The notes below the pieces were generated by a model. The model was not told the DNA's origin and made no database searches. It saw only the letters and a program-made list of their open reading frames with translations. This document shows positions 46,196-56,442 of a stretch of DNA of 64,000 nucleotides, piece by piece. The first letter of the stretch is position 1. Each line of letters starts with the position of its first letter. Source of the stretch: Diplolepis rosae (taxonomy: Eukaryota; Arthropoda; Insecta; Hymenoptera; Diplolepididae). The stretch covers positions 496,001-560,000 of the forward strand of contig JAPYXD010000686.1 of NCBI GenBank assembly GCA_030998225.1, written 5' to 3'. Made by a program: the position numbers and the translations under genes.

Positions 46196-47956
46196 ACCTC
46201 GGAAGGAGGAAGGATGCCCAGGACCTCCTAATGCAGACTGCCAGGAGAGGGGGAAGGCTCTATTATTGACCTCACGATTGCCGCACCTCGCCTTGCCTCA
46301 AAGATAGGTGACTCGTTCGCCCTCTAGGTAATAACCTTGGGTGACCACCGGTGCATCAAATTCAGTTTAGAACAGTGGTTCTAAGCAGTGGATAAGGGCA
46401 GATGCAACGAAGGAAAGAGCCCCTCCTGGAACACGAGACGACTCTGCAGAAAAAGACTTGGAATCCATCTCGAGACGACCAGGCTCATTGATGAGCTTTG
46501 TTGGGCGAGTCTGCTGGGTCGTTGGAGGACACTGCGCTCGGCAAGGCGAACGGTGTTTGCGGCTTGCGACTACTGGATACCTTGCCGCAAGCGCAGGCAA
46601 GCCAAGAGTACCAGCATTGACATACGCAATGCGTTCTATACCACGCGGTAGAATTTCTGCATCGAATCGATGATGCGGAAAAAGGTTCCAGACTACCTGT
46701 TGCGAATGATAGATGACTATCTGAGCGACAGGTGGGTGATATACGAGGGCGACAAATGGTCTCTCGAAGAAGAGATAACACGTGGCGCCCCTCAAGGGAC
46801 GCGGGTGTGTCCACTCGTTTGGAACGTCATGTACGACGACTTCCTGCGCATGGACCTACCTGCTGGAACGAGCATCGTCGGCATCGCGGATGACGCACTT
46901 GTCGTGTGTGCCGCTGACGACGTAGGAATCTTAGAGCTAAGGATCAATGAAAGTCTGGGGCGAGCGAAGCGCTGGTTGGATAGCAGGGACCCTGAAAATG
47001 GCCCCTGAGAAAACCGAGACTTTGCTCCGTACGGACAGGATATCTTTCCAATACGCGAGGATCGTTCTCGGAGAGCATGAGGTGGAGTGGAAAACAAGCA
47101 TTAAGTACCTGGGGGTGCATCTGGATCGTAGACTCAGCTTTGGCGAACACCTAAACATTGCAGCTGACAATGCCATCTAATCTGGAGCAAACTTGGCTCG
47201 GCTCATTTCAAACATTGAAAGACCCAGGGAAGCGAAAAGGATACTGGTGGCGAGCGTAGTCGATTCGAAGCTGCTGTATGCAGCTCCAGTCCGGGCTAAT
47301 GCCCTGTAAAACCATGCTATCCAGAGAAGGCTGTTCTCGGCACAGAGATCTGTCGCGCTGAGAATAGTTTCAGCATATAGAACTGTCTCGACGAGTGCTG
47401 TGTTGGTCCTGGCGAGCGTTGCGCCAATAGATTTATTGGCGAAGAAAATGCAGGAGACCTTTCAGCTTTGTAAGGGGCCTACCTGTACCAACCTGCAGGA
47501 AGTCGCTCGCACAAAGGAGGCTTCCGGAAGGGTGGAAGGCGCAGACTCGTCGAGAAATGGCAGATAAGACGGCATGGAGATTAGACCGGGAGATGGACCT
47601 ACCGCCTGATCCAGGAGCTCTCCACCTGGCTGAACAGAGAGCACGGGGAAGTCGGCTTTTATTTGGTGCACGCCCTCTCAGGCCATGGCTGTTTTAACGC
47701 GTACCTGAGGCGCCTTAAGAAGAGAGACGAGGAGATGTGTTGCTACTGTGATCTCCCAGTGGATAATGCAGAGCACGCACTCTTTGACTGCGCAAAATGG
47801 GGTGTGGCAAGGGAGGCCCTCAGTCAGGCAGTGGGTGCCGAGCTCACTCCTGACACGATGGTCTTTTTCATGTTCCAGTCTGAGCGGGACTGGACGCTCA
47901 TCGAGTCATTCGTCACACTTGTGATGAAGACGAGAGAGCTCGATGGGCGTCGATAG
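46196..47956 (+). pseudogene. R1-clade copy 2, ORF2 remains
   Basis: The endonuclease is mostly deleted: about 46196-46250 covers its start, then a jump leads to the IDLTIAAPRLASK region at about 46262. A further deletion joins the endonuclease tail to the RT at about 46611. The RT part reads SIDIRNAFYTTR, MMRKKVPDYLLRMIDDYLSD and GIADDALVVCAADD near 46890. The FADD catalytic box reads IADD here (Phe to Ile). The C-terminal Cys/His motif CCYCDLPVDNAEHALFDC is intact at 47741-47794. The Trp codon at about 47561 is intact where copy 1 has a stop. Confidence 0.82.
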
Positions 47957-48337
47957 CGTAAAAACGGAGAGGGCCAGTAGAAATGGCATCGGAGCCTGCA
48001 CCCGCGGTCTTGCGTCTTGGACGGTCTTGACTGTCCGCGTCGTCCTGGGGATGACTCCTTTCATTCCTCCCCTGGCTGGCGCGGCTAGTCGATTTGCCTA
48101 ACGGGTGTGTGGCTGCGGATGAAAGTCCCAAGCGAACGGATGACGGATGAGTCGTACGCGACTTCAAGCTGGAACCAACTGCCTGTGAAGTTCAAAGCCG
48201 AAAAGCGGTTTCGCGGGCGGTGTATTGGTTCGATCGAGGGGGTTTTTGGTTTTAACAGGTATGTCTAGGCCCGTCCTAGGAGAGTCCTGTACAACGTCTA
48301 TAAAATATTTCGCCATTTTTCCTCCTCCCAAAAAATA
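47957..48337 (+). other. 3' UTR and A-tail of R1-clade copy 2
   Basis: It matches the minus strand of 29213-29692, ending CCATTTTTCCTCCTCCC then an A-run. Confidence 0.75.
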
Positions 48338-48445
48338 ATAGTATATTACGTGCCTAGGCGCACAATGAGGGTTATTGCCTAACGAGCGACAATGCTCGCA
48401 GGAGATCGAAGCCATGGTGTAGTCGAGGCAAAGCTGAGACGAAGC
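48338..48445 (+). repeat. Repeat R, copy 1 (5' fragment only)
   Basis: It begins AATAGTATATTACGTGCC and includes GCGACAATGCTCGCAGGAG. It matches the first ~100 bp of the copies at 51405 and 54858. A minus-strand frame is 'conserved' in all three only because the DNA is. Confidence 0.75.
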
Positions 48446-49436
48446 TGAGACAAAGCCGAGATTTTTGTTATTTTGAAAACATGTTGCAAACACAAAACAC
48501 TTTGTTGACTTCCTTAAAATCTAAACCTCAAAATAAACCTTGAATATGAAAAAAAGTCAAATATTATGTTCTCCGGGTGTCCCTCTGTTATCCAGACACA
48601 TTTGCCTACTGCGTACATACAATGAAAATCAATGCAACAGAACATGTGAGCTCTTAATAATAATAACGCACTGATGATACTGCAATTTATAGTTACTACT
48701 ATGTTCTCCGGCGGGTCACGTGAACCAAACTATTAACGAATTGGGTATTATTTCGTTAACAAAAGAGTTAAATTAACAAATAGGCCAAAATTAACACTTA
48801 AAATGTTGATACCGTGATTCTTTGATAAAATTGACCTAATAAACTTTAAAATGTAAATCGATGTTATTTCCTAGCTTCAGAAAATAGAAAAAAACACGAT
48901 GTCAAATTTTAATTATGATTCTGGAAAATTAACATGTAGTTGACAACAGGGTCTTGAAAATTATTATTCGCAGAACTTTATTTCAATACATATGTACTAC
49001 AAACAGTGAAAATGCAGCCGTCTTTACCAGATATGAAAATTCAACATCATGTTTTTTCTACTTTCTAAAGCCGGGAAATAAAATCATCGATTTTTATTGT
49101 TGAGTTTATCGGGTTAATTCCAATAAAGAATGACACTATCAATATATCAAGTGTTAATTTTGCGCCATTTATTCAGTTTACTATCATGTTACCCAGTCGT
49201 TATCAAAATGATAACCAATTCGGTAACAGTTCGTTTCACGCAACCTGCCAGGGCTTGTATTCAATATTGCTCTATCTAGTGTTAGCGCCATGTATCACTT
49301 TATTAATTTGAAGGATACATGTACGATATAGTAATACACTAGTCGGACTCACTCGCAAAAATTAGAAAACAGATTTCGGAATGGTTTCCGATTCATTTGG
49401 ATTTAATTCCTTTCCGAAACTTCACCAAAATTATAA
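48446..49436. other. Unassigned AT-rich stretch
   Basis: No coding or repeat motif recognised, apart from a short GAGAC(G/A)AAGC(T/C) doublet at about 48430-48460 at its edge. Confidence 0.45.
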
Positions 49437-49840
49437 TCAAGATTTTTTTATTCATCCTCATGTTCATGACTGGGACGCAGATATTTTTCAGACAATGAAC
49501 GGATATATTTCCGGTCAAAGTCATGTCGAGGTTCATAACTGGAATGACAGTCTTCGCTTAGAATGGGATATTCTTCGCAGTGGTGATGGACACTTTGCAT
49601 TTTTTTCGAGTCTGAAATGATTTTTTGGAGACACAAGAAATTAGTTCTGTTAGGCAAAGAATTTTGAAAACTTTGTGGAGAGCACTCTCCAGGATCCGGA
49701 GAGCAGTAGGTATTTGGTACGTTATCATCAGATTCATGACGATAATAATCATCAGAACCATCCAGTTCATGATATTATTATCTAGGAGGACTGATTGGAC
49801 CCACTGATTCCAATACAATTCTGGCGCTACTTGAAACTAT
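49437..49840 (-). pseudogene. Possible last exon or decayed coding block, function unknown
   Basis: A TTTTTTAG acceptor-like site precedes 49840. The frame that continues from the upstream exon runs 20 codons and then meets two TAA codons (about 49775-49780). Downstream the same frame is open for about 115 codons to a stop near 49437, with an acidic, His/Tyr-rich composition (DGSDDYYRHESDDNVPNTY; HEHEDE at the end). Either the gene ends at the TAA pair or this is a pseudogene. No family recognised. Confidence 0.3.
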
Positions 49841-49940
49841 CTAAAAAATTTTTTACGTGAAAGATGGGTAAAAATATACAGTACTTTGTTACAAAAATAT
49901 GCATAAAAGAGATGTCTACGTTTAGTGATTACTATATTAC

Positions 49941-50141
49941 CTCAGAGTTTTCAGCTAAGTATTCAACGGTTTCCTTATGTCCCATTTTTTCGATTAAATC
50001 ATCTATTAAATATGTTGGTCCTGCAAAACGTCCATATGACATCAAGTTCTCCACTTTATACCCAATGAAACAATAATGCTTTAAAATATGAATTGTGAAG
50101 ATGTCTCTCTCACATAATATACAAGTCAAGTACAAATCGTT
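49941..50141 (-). CDS. Possible host exon, function unknown
   Basis: On the minus strand a 201 bp open block is bounded by TATTTTTTAG (acceptor) and GAG|GTAATA (donor). It is 67 codons in a single phase-0 frame, starting NDLYLTCILCERDIFTIHIL and including GRFAGPTYLIDDLIEKMGHK, and ends AENSE. CILC with later His residues could be part of a zinc finger, but the spacing is not standard. It resembles no transposon protein I know. A further frame upstream (50390-50142) is not clearly coding. Confidence 0.4.
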
Positions 50142-50839
50142 CTAAAAAATATAAGAAAATATCAAACTAGAAAATAATGTTCGACGTTTAGGGGTTATGT
50201 TAATCAAATGTATTTCTCTAAAAACATGTAGTGAATTAATAACAATCATTTGACAATAAAACGAATAAATTAATTTATGGATCAAGAGGAAACTCATAGA
50301 ATTTTTATCTAGTTCCATGATTGCAAGTTTTATAATAATATACCGGCGAAAATCTCTGATGCATGTACGAACATCAACAAGGCCAGACACACTACGGCAT
50401 CATCCTCACTCCTTAACGCCCACCTGCAGGGTAGCGCGCCTTCGCTGGCTTCGTTACCTTGACAAAACTGAGTACGAATCATTCTACACATCTCCTTTCG
50501 GGGCAGTTGTCAACGTCCTAGTATCTGCCAACGCAGCAGGATTTTGCAGTTTTTTAAGAATAATCATGGTTTCCCGTTAAAATAGGGTTGAATATGCGAT
50601 ACAGACTCGAAATTCAAGAGGATACGAAATTCACAGAATCAACCTGCATATGGATATATTTAAATATGGGCGTGGAGTCATTCTCCGAAACTGAAAGTCA
50701 TTTCCACATGCCCAGGTTAAATTGAGAGAGACAACAATATTTCGAAGCCTGTGTGTGATTCAATCATGCTACCAATTTTAAAATACATAAGTTCGACCCA
50801 CTTTGAAACTGTACTTTTTCTCAGTTATAACTTTTCTTT
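50142..50839. other. Stretch without an assigned gene
   Basis: It may contain an upstream intron or exon of the possible gene at 49941-50141. A donor-like CGCCG|GTATATT on the minus strand lies near 50342. Nothing else was recognised. Confidence 0.35.
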
Positions 50840-51260
50840 CCTATGCTAGGGAGTAAAAGTGAAATTGTAAGCTTCCCTTATCTTTGCACACTTTCCCTAG
50901 GCTAGGGAAATTCTTAAGTACTGTGGAACATTTTCCATGTCACATATAAATTCAGGACTTCAAAATACGAAAATATACAAACTTTCTTGCGCAAAAATAG
51001 AACCTTCCAGAAATCGCAAATTTTGCTCGGCTTAACACTCTTTCCACAAGGCTCGTGGGATTCTGAGGTACTCTAGGGAAATTCTACAGTAAGATTCGAA
51101 CCATGCGACTCGAGATACGTGAAAACATTATCGTTTTATTTACTATTGCGTAGATCAAACTTGCTTTCACAGATACTGAAATTTCTAAGATTTCACGCAT
51201 TTCCCCTAGGCTAGGGGAAAACTGGGGGGACCAGGGGGAATTCTGAGACCGGATTCGTAT
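50840..51260. repeat. Three diverged ~150 bp tandem units with a CCCTAGGCTAGGG palindrome
   Basis: Units centre at about 50890 (TTTCCCTAGGCTAGGGAAAT), 51040 (degenerate: TTTCCACAAGGCTCGTGGG) and 51205 (TTTCCCCTAGGCTAGGGG). Each is followed by ATTCT(G/T)A and preceded by an AT-rich half. A short related piece CTATGCTAGGGAG lies at 50842. Confidence 0.65.
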
Positions 51261-51404
51261 TCAGCAGCTCAAAATCTATAGGGGTAGTATACTCACATGT
51301 AAAGTTCATTCCACTGTTTTTTTGTGGGTGTGTGTAATACACTGTTTTCTGAATTTTTTGAAATTGAAATATTGCACAAAGTTTTTATTATAGTATAATA
51401 GTAT

Positions 51405-51925
51405 ATTATGTGCCTAGACGCATAATGAGGATTATTATGCGACGAGCGACAATGCTCGCAGGAGATCAAAACCAAGGCGTAGTCGAGGCGCGATCAATTC
51501 TACGAACATTTTAAGTGAGTCTCGTAATTACCCGAATTGTGTGCATTGGCACATATTCTATTTTATGTAACTTCGGTGCGTATACGAGTTTTTATGCATA
51601 CACTCGAATCTAATCTAGTATTCATCATTGTTCTCGTCCATTGCACTTAATATTTCGCGACTAGTTCCGGCCATTTTGATTTTCTCGATCTTGTGTAGTA
51701 GTTAGTAGTAGCGTATTGTAATAGACGCATGCGCAGTTGAATTGTACAAGGCTTTGTCAGTACGGTGCCAACACTGTACAAAGAAGAAGAAGAAGAAGAT
51801 AACGCACCGCTGTATGGTTATAGGCGCATGCGCAGTTCAAACTTTTACATTACATTCCTCTGTATCGTAATACACAACATTACGCTACTCTCAATTGTAG
51901 CGTAAAAACAAGTTTATTTTATTAT
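51405..51925 (+). repeat. Repeat R, copy 2, with promoter-like motifs
   Basis: It opens AATAGTATATTATGTGCC and matches 54858-55245 over its later part. Motifs: CTAGTTCCGGCCATTTTG near 51661-51678 (GCCATTTT resembles a YY1/Pho site), GACGCATGCGCAG at 51724-51736 and GGCGCATGCGCAG at 51823-51835 (both resemble NRF1/ewg sites), and a (GAA)n tract at about 51783-51800. It lies about 430 bp upstream of the copia primer-binding site and may belong to its 5' LTR. Confidence 0.7.
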
Positions 51926-52353
51926 TTTATTTTATTTTATTATTAATTTCGTGATTTCGCAAGCCTCACGGTATTTCAAGATTTGGACATATATGTACTT
52001 TAGACCCTCTAATTTTAAGAACTAATTCCAGTTGCATTTACTCTATTTTATAGAATTTTGTCATCGAGCCTGAAATTAGAAGAAAATAAGCATAGAAAAA
52101 TACTTCATGTTGTTTTCTGACAAATATTAAAATGAATTTGCTCCCACTTTCTGTGTTCCTGATTATAAAGGTTATTTGAATATCGCGCTTTTTGTAGTAA
52201 ACCGCGTCACCTATAGAGGCTTGCTGAGCACTGCCGGTTGCGAAGATCAGATCTCTGTGAGGCACCTTGGAGTGCGGACTCACGTGTAAACTTGTGACTG
52301 TTTAATGAAGTTTTTTTTATCATTAAAACTTGTGTTCAACGGTTATTTGAATA

Positions 52354-52367
52354 GGTTATGGGCCCAG
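52354..52367 (+). promoter_or_regulatory. Copia primer-binding site
   Basis: GGTTATGGGCCCAG is the internal initiator-tRNA-Met complement used by copia-type elements of insects. It lies 94 bp upstream of the gag start. The 5' LTR should end at about 52353. Confidence 0.8.
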
Positions 52368-52460
52368 GTAGTTTCTGAGGCGCATACAAGTGAAGTTTTC
52401 AGAACCTTAATACGAGCGCATAAAGTTTTCGCGTCGTAAGTAAGTTTTTTTGCAACAAAG

Positions 52461-53171
52461 ATGTCGGGAAACAGGATTGACACAGCGTCTATTAACAAGT
52501 TTGATGGCAGCAATTACCATCAGTGGAAGTTTCAACTATTATGTGCACTACGGGCAAAAGGCCTTTATGGAATTGTAAAAGGCACAGAAGCGATACCAGC
52601 AGCTACGACTGCAGACTCATCAGCGACTGATGTAGCGACGTACAAGAAAGGGGAAAAGGATGATGCGACGGCGATGTTTCTGTGGACGACTGCGATGGAT
52701 TTCTCCCAAATCACGCTTATCGAGAACTGCACGACATCGAAGGAAATATTAGATAAGTTGAATGCGATTTATGCTCAAAAGACCGAGATTAATGAAATGT
52801 TAGCACATGAGAGATTTTCACAATATAAAATAGATATAAATGATTCGATCGCAAAACATATCGCGAAAGTAGAAAATCTTGCACAACAAATAAAAGACTC
52901 GGGTGAAACGATTAGTGATACGGCAATCATGACAAAGATTCTCGGTAGCTTACCCGCGAAGTTCAGGAGTTTTCGCCAAGCGAGGCTGTCATTAGACGAA
53001 ACAAAGCAAACGATTAAAAATCTCACTTCTCGGTTGAACGATGAAAACACGAGTCTCAGTGTGGCGGACGATTCCGAGAAAGCCCTTGACGCGTCGTCGA
53101 ATGTAAACAAAGTGACGAATCGCGAAGAAAACATACAGCGCAAGTTCGATAAGTCAAAGATTATTTGTTAA
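52461..53171 (+). CDS. gag: Copia gag
   Basis: The frame is intact for 236 codons: MSGNRIDTASINKFDGSNYH, then QWKFQLLCALRAKGLYGIV (UBN2/DUF4219-like copia gag start), LWTTAMDFSQITLIENC, FSQYKIDINDSIAKHIAKVE and KILGSLPAKFRSFRQA. It ends EENIQRKFDKSKIIC. The CCHC knuckle expected right after CxxC is cut: the frame stops at IIC, and the next residues CKKxGHFTREC appear shifted as MPKKGYFTRES (Cys to Ser, His to Tyr). Gag forms the particle that packages the RNA. Confidence 0.9.
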   Translation: MSGNRIDTASINKFDGSNYHQWKFQLLCALRAKGLYGIVKGTEAIPAATTADSSATDVATYKKGEKDDATAMFLWTTAMDFSQITLIENCTTSKEILDKLNAIYAQKTEINEMLAHERFSQYKIDINDSIAKHIAKVENLAQQIKDSGETISDTAIMTKILGSLPAKFRSFRQARLSLDETKQTIKNLTSRLNDENTSLSVADDSEKALDASSNVNKVTNREENIQRKFDKSKIIC

Positions 53172-53930
53172 AAATGCCAAAGAAAGGTTATTTTACTAGG
53201 GAGTCTCACAGTAAAGCTAAAACTAGTAAAAATCAACAGAATTCTCATCAAGGGAATTATTCTGCTTTTAGTGTACTAGAAAATAACGAATTGATCCCAA
53301 ACTTGGATAATGAACTATGGATACTTGATAGCGGTGCAACGTCGCACGTGACTTATCGTTGGGATTTCTTTAGCGACTTTCAGAAAATGGACAATGATGC
53401 CGTAGTTGTTTTAGGGAATGGATATAAATTACCTGTAAGAGGAAAAGGTAATATTAAAATCAAAAAATTATTAAATAAGAAGTTCCATGATTTGGCAATT
53501 ACTGACGTCCTGTATGTACCTAATCTAGATAAAAATCTATTCTCGGAAGGAGTAGTTATAAAGAAAGATATAAAAATAGTTAAGGAAGGTAGAAATGCTA
53601 GTTTGTATGAGAACGATGTAAAAATAGCGACATTGAAAAAATGGTTTCTAAGAATTTAATTAGTGGTGAAGAGTTATCCGATGTCGATAATTTCTTTTGT
53701 GAAGCGTGTATGTACGGTAAGCAGCATAAGTTGTCATTTGCTCCGTCGAAACATATAAAAGCGAAATTAGAAAAACATATACACAGCGACCTTTGTGGAC
53801 AAAGTCCGTTCCGTCTGTTCAGGGTACTAAATACTTTGCATTGTTTAAAGATGACCTATCGGGCTATAGGTTAGATTTCTTTATTAAACATAAAGATGAT
53901 ACGTTAGAGTGTTTGGCAGCTTGATATTCG
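53165..53930 (+). pseudogene. pol: Copia protease, pre-integrase and integrase start
   Basis: The frame begins in the decayed zinc knuckle (KKGYFTRESHSKAK). It contains the protease ELWILDSGATSHVTYRWDFF, with DSG as the catalytic motif, then VVVLGNGYKLPVRGKGNI and DVLYVPNLDKNLFSEGV. A gap near 53640 leads to the pre-integrase zinc domain FFCEACMYGKQHKLSFAPS and the integrase start HIHSDLCGQSP. The integrase breaks off at about 53900, before its catalytic core is complete. Part of the protease-to-pre-integrase spacer is missing. Confidence 0.85.
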
Positions 53931-54566
53931 CTGCTATAGTTACCAGGCCATATATTTTGCATATCCAGTGGGAGTTGTAAGCCGTTTTTTGGAAAAACGC
54001 GAATATTCTCACTGTAATGCAGTTAAAAGAATCATTCGGCACCTTAAAAATACAATAGATTATGGGATACTCAATACAAAGGTTCAGGGATCAGAAATAA
54101 TAGAAGGATACTCTGATTCGGATTTCCAAATGATGTGAATACAAAGAGATCTATGACTGGATATGTTTTGAAGATTAGTGGTGGATCAGTGACATAGAAC
54201 AGTCAACGTCAGTCCACAGTCTCCCTATCAACTACAGAGGCAGAGTACGTCGCAGCATCGTCTGTAGCTAAAGAAGCAATGTGGATACGTGGATTGTTAC
54301 GCGACATGCAAGAACCCATTGAAAAATCAACACCAATTTTTATGGACAATCAGAGTGCTATCAAATTAGTGCACAATGCAGAATTTAACAAGAAGACAAA
54401 ACATGCAGAGGTGCGTTACCATTATATTCGTGAAAAATATGCTAGTGACGAAATAGATGTTTCTTATGTAACAAACAAAAAGCAAATCGCGGATATTTTG
54501 ACCAAACCGATTCCTCGTGACCGATTTGAAATATTGCGAAATATGTTAAGTGTAAAAAAAATGTAA
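53931..54566 (+). pseudogene. Copia RNase H remains
   Basis: After the deletion the sequence encodes VKRIIRHLKNTIDYGIL and EGYSDSDFQM (first RNase H Asp). After a shift it encodes MTGYVLKISGGSVT-like sequence with a stop for Trp, then QRQSTVSLSTTEAEYVAASS. The last open part (54279-54566) reads MWIRGLLRDMQEPIEKS, PIFMDNQSAIKLVHNAEFNK, KHAEVRYHYIREKYASDEI and KQIADILTKPIPRDRFEILR, then stop. This is a very clear copia C-terminus. Confidence 0.9.
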
Positions 54567-54857
54567 AGTCCTATTGTAAATGTATAACTAGTGTCATTTT
54601 TCATAGCAACTCTTTTGAGAATCTGATTGGCTGTAACTGTGGAGCGGGTTGGAAAATTTTTAAATGCCATTTGTACATTTATTAGTGCCTTGGTACAAAA
54701 TGCCTGAATGTTCGACAATTTATTTTTCAACATTTTTTAATACCTCTTGATTCAAGTGATCTTAGCGAAGTAATTCTTTGCTTCTTTTAACCCCATCTGC
54801 TCCTATAATTTTATAAAATTGCAATAATATTCCTTCTGTGTTGTTGGAAATAATAAA
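54567..54857. other. Region between copia RNase H and repeat R copy 3
   Basis: AT-rich, 290 bp. It should contain the copia 3' untranslated part and polypurine tract, but no clear purine tract was found. Confidence 0.4.
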
Positions 54858-55245
54858 TAATAGTATATTATATGCCTAGGCGCATCGTGAGGGTTATTAC
54901 GCGACGAGCGACAATGCTCGCAGGAGATCGAAGCAAAGGCGTAGTCGAAATTGCCGTGATTATCGTCCATCTCGATTGACATTTTGCGAATACTTCCGGC
55001 CATTTTAATTTTCTCGAGCTTGTGCAGTAGCTAGTAGTAGCGTATTGTACTAGACGCATGCGCAGTTCAAATGCACAAGGCTTTGTGAGTGCGGTGCGAA
55101 AGCTGTACGAAGAAGAAGAAGAATAAGAAGAAGAAAATGCTCCGCTGTATCGTAATAGGCGCATGTGCAGTTCAATTTTTACGTCATGTTCCTCTGTACT
55201 GCAATACACAACATTATGCTACTCTCAACTGTAGCATGAAAACAC
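54858..55245 (+). repeat. Repeat R, copy 3, with promoter-like motifs
   Basis: It aligns with 51405-51925 but lacks about 130 bp after the first block. Motifs: CTTCCGGCCATTTT at about 54993-55006, GACGCATGCGCAG at 55053-55065, the mutated GGCGCATGTGCAG at 55158-55170, and a (GAA)n tract near 55100-55134. Confidence 0.72.
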
Positions 55246-56442
55246 GTTTATGCGCCGGAGGAAACTAAAATATGTTTAACTACATATGCAATTCGTTTTC
55301 ACAGAAAGTTTTTAAATTAACCGGGTAGAGGACAATCCAAATGAATTAGATTACAATTGATGTTAATAATAATTTATTATAAAAAATACAAATTTCATTT
55401 TAATCCAAGCGACTTTTAATTGTTGGTTGCAGGCTGTTTTCCTTTGGTTGGTCGTGTCTGATTGGTCCAACCTTAAAGAAAAACACACCATGAGTCTAAA
55501 GGGCTCAAAAAGAAAAGAAAAAGAGCACTTTAATAAAAACAATGTTATTTTGATTTACCGGTTGTTCTTGATGAGGAGGCCTCTTGAAAACGATAATCGT
55601 TCAGGTTCTGTTGATCCTCTGGTAATCGGGTACCTCGCCTAATTACCCTTGTTGCCAAATAGTGGCAGGTTAATCCCTTGTTTAATGGGTATCCTTGTTT
55701 TATATACCTCGATGACAATGGCACTAAATCCAATGTTATGAAATTCACTCCGTTGTTAATAGATTGGTTTCCCCGAACACGTGGAAATTATGGCCACTGA
55801 TATTTATTACTGTACGGCGACGAAAAATCGGTTCTAATGATGGTGCTCGATCTTATGCTCCCTTAGACTGCTGTTTAGGCCTTGCAGCCTGGCTTATATT
55901 GTCGTTTGTAGTTTCAACTCGTAGGTAGAAAGTATGGGAATTTGAGTTCCATGGTTTCAATAGCTTTTTCGAAGTCCATTAGAATCTTAGGTGTCAGTGA
56001 GCTTAGGGACTCACACCGATTTTTCAAGTCCGTGTGGGTCATGCTTTCGTGGTGTGGGTGTACTCATATCTTCTCAGGGGCTGTGTAAACCCGTGCCACC
56101 AGATTTTTAGGTAGACTTAGTCGCAAGGGTCAATGGCACTGTTTGTATACATAGGTATAGTAAGCAATAGAGTAATTATAATACAATTGTTGTACATAAA
56201 TGGTGATTATGATTTAGTTTATACTTCTTCTTCTTCTTGTTTGTGGCTTCTTGCTGAAACTAGCAAATAGCCATATCATCATGATTTGTTTATGTTTCTA
56301 TTAATCTTTATATTTGAACATTGTTTTTGTTTATAAAATAACATAATAATAATAGTGATTTGAATAGTTATTAAAAAGAACGTATTTTATAATTAATTGT
56401 TGATCGTTGATTACCATCAAATGAGAATATTAACAATAATCA
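55246..56442. other. Unassigned stretch
   Basis: No coding motif recognised. A (CTT)n tract lies at about 56226-56240. Sequence such as GGCAGGTTAATCCCTTGTTT and GTGGCACGGGTTTACACAG (minus strand) suggests old repeat material. Identity unknown. Confidence 0.4.

Larger units (their letters stand above)
41808..48337 (+). mobile_element. Second R1-clade element, heavily decayed
   Basis: It aligns with 29213-34898 on the opposite strand from ORF1 to the 3' end. The 5' edge is uncertain: GC-rich leader-like sequence begins near 42060. A solo LTR (42232-43614) and an AT-rich insert (about 44390-45405) interrupt it. It ends in a short A-run at about 48331-48337, directly joined to a fragment of repeat R. 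Confidence 0.8.
52350..54600 (+). mobile_element. Internally deleted copia retrotransposon
   Basis: Order: primer-binding site, gag, protease, pre-integrase, the start of integrase, then a jump to RNase H. Most of integrase and all of the reverse transcriptase are missing, so about 2.2 kb remains of the ~4.2 kb expected. The flanking copies of repeat R (51405-51925 and 54858-55245) are in direct orientation and may be what is left of its LTRs. Confidence 0.85.

Noticed and set aside
48164..48493. Minus-strand frame with SCEHCRS..NNPH shared by three loci (also 51293-51475 and 54803-55003)
   Set aside because: It is the antisense reading of repeat R; the frames differ in length and start, and conservation follows the repeat.
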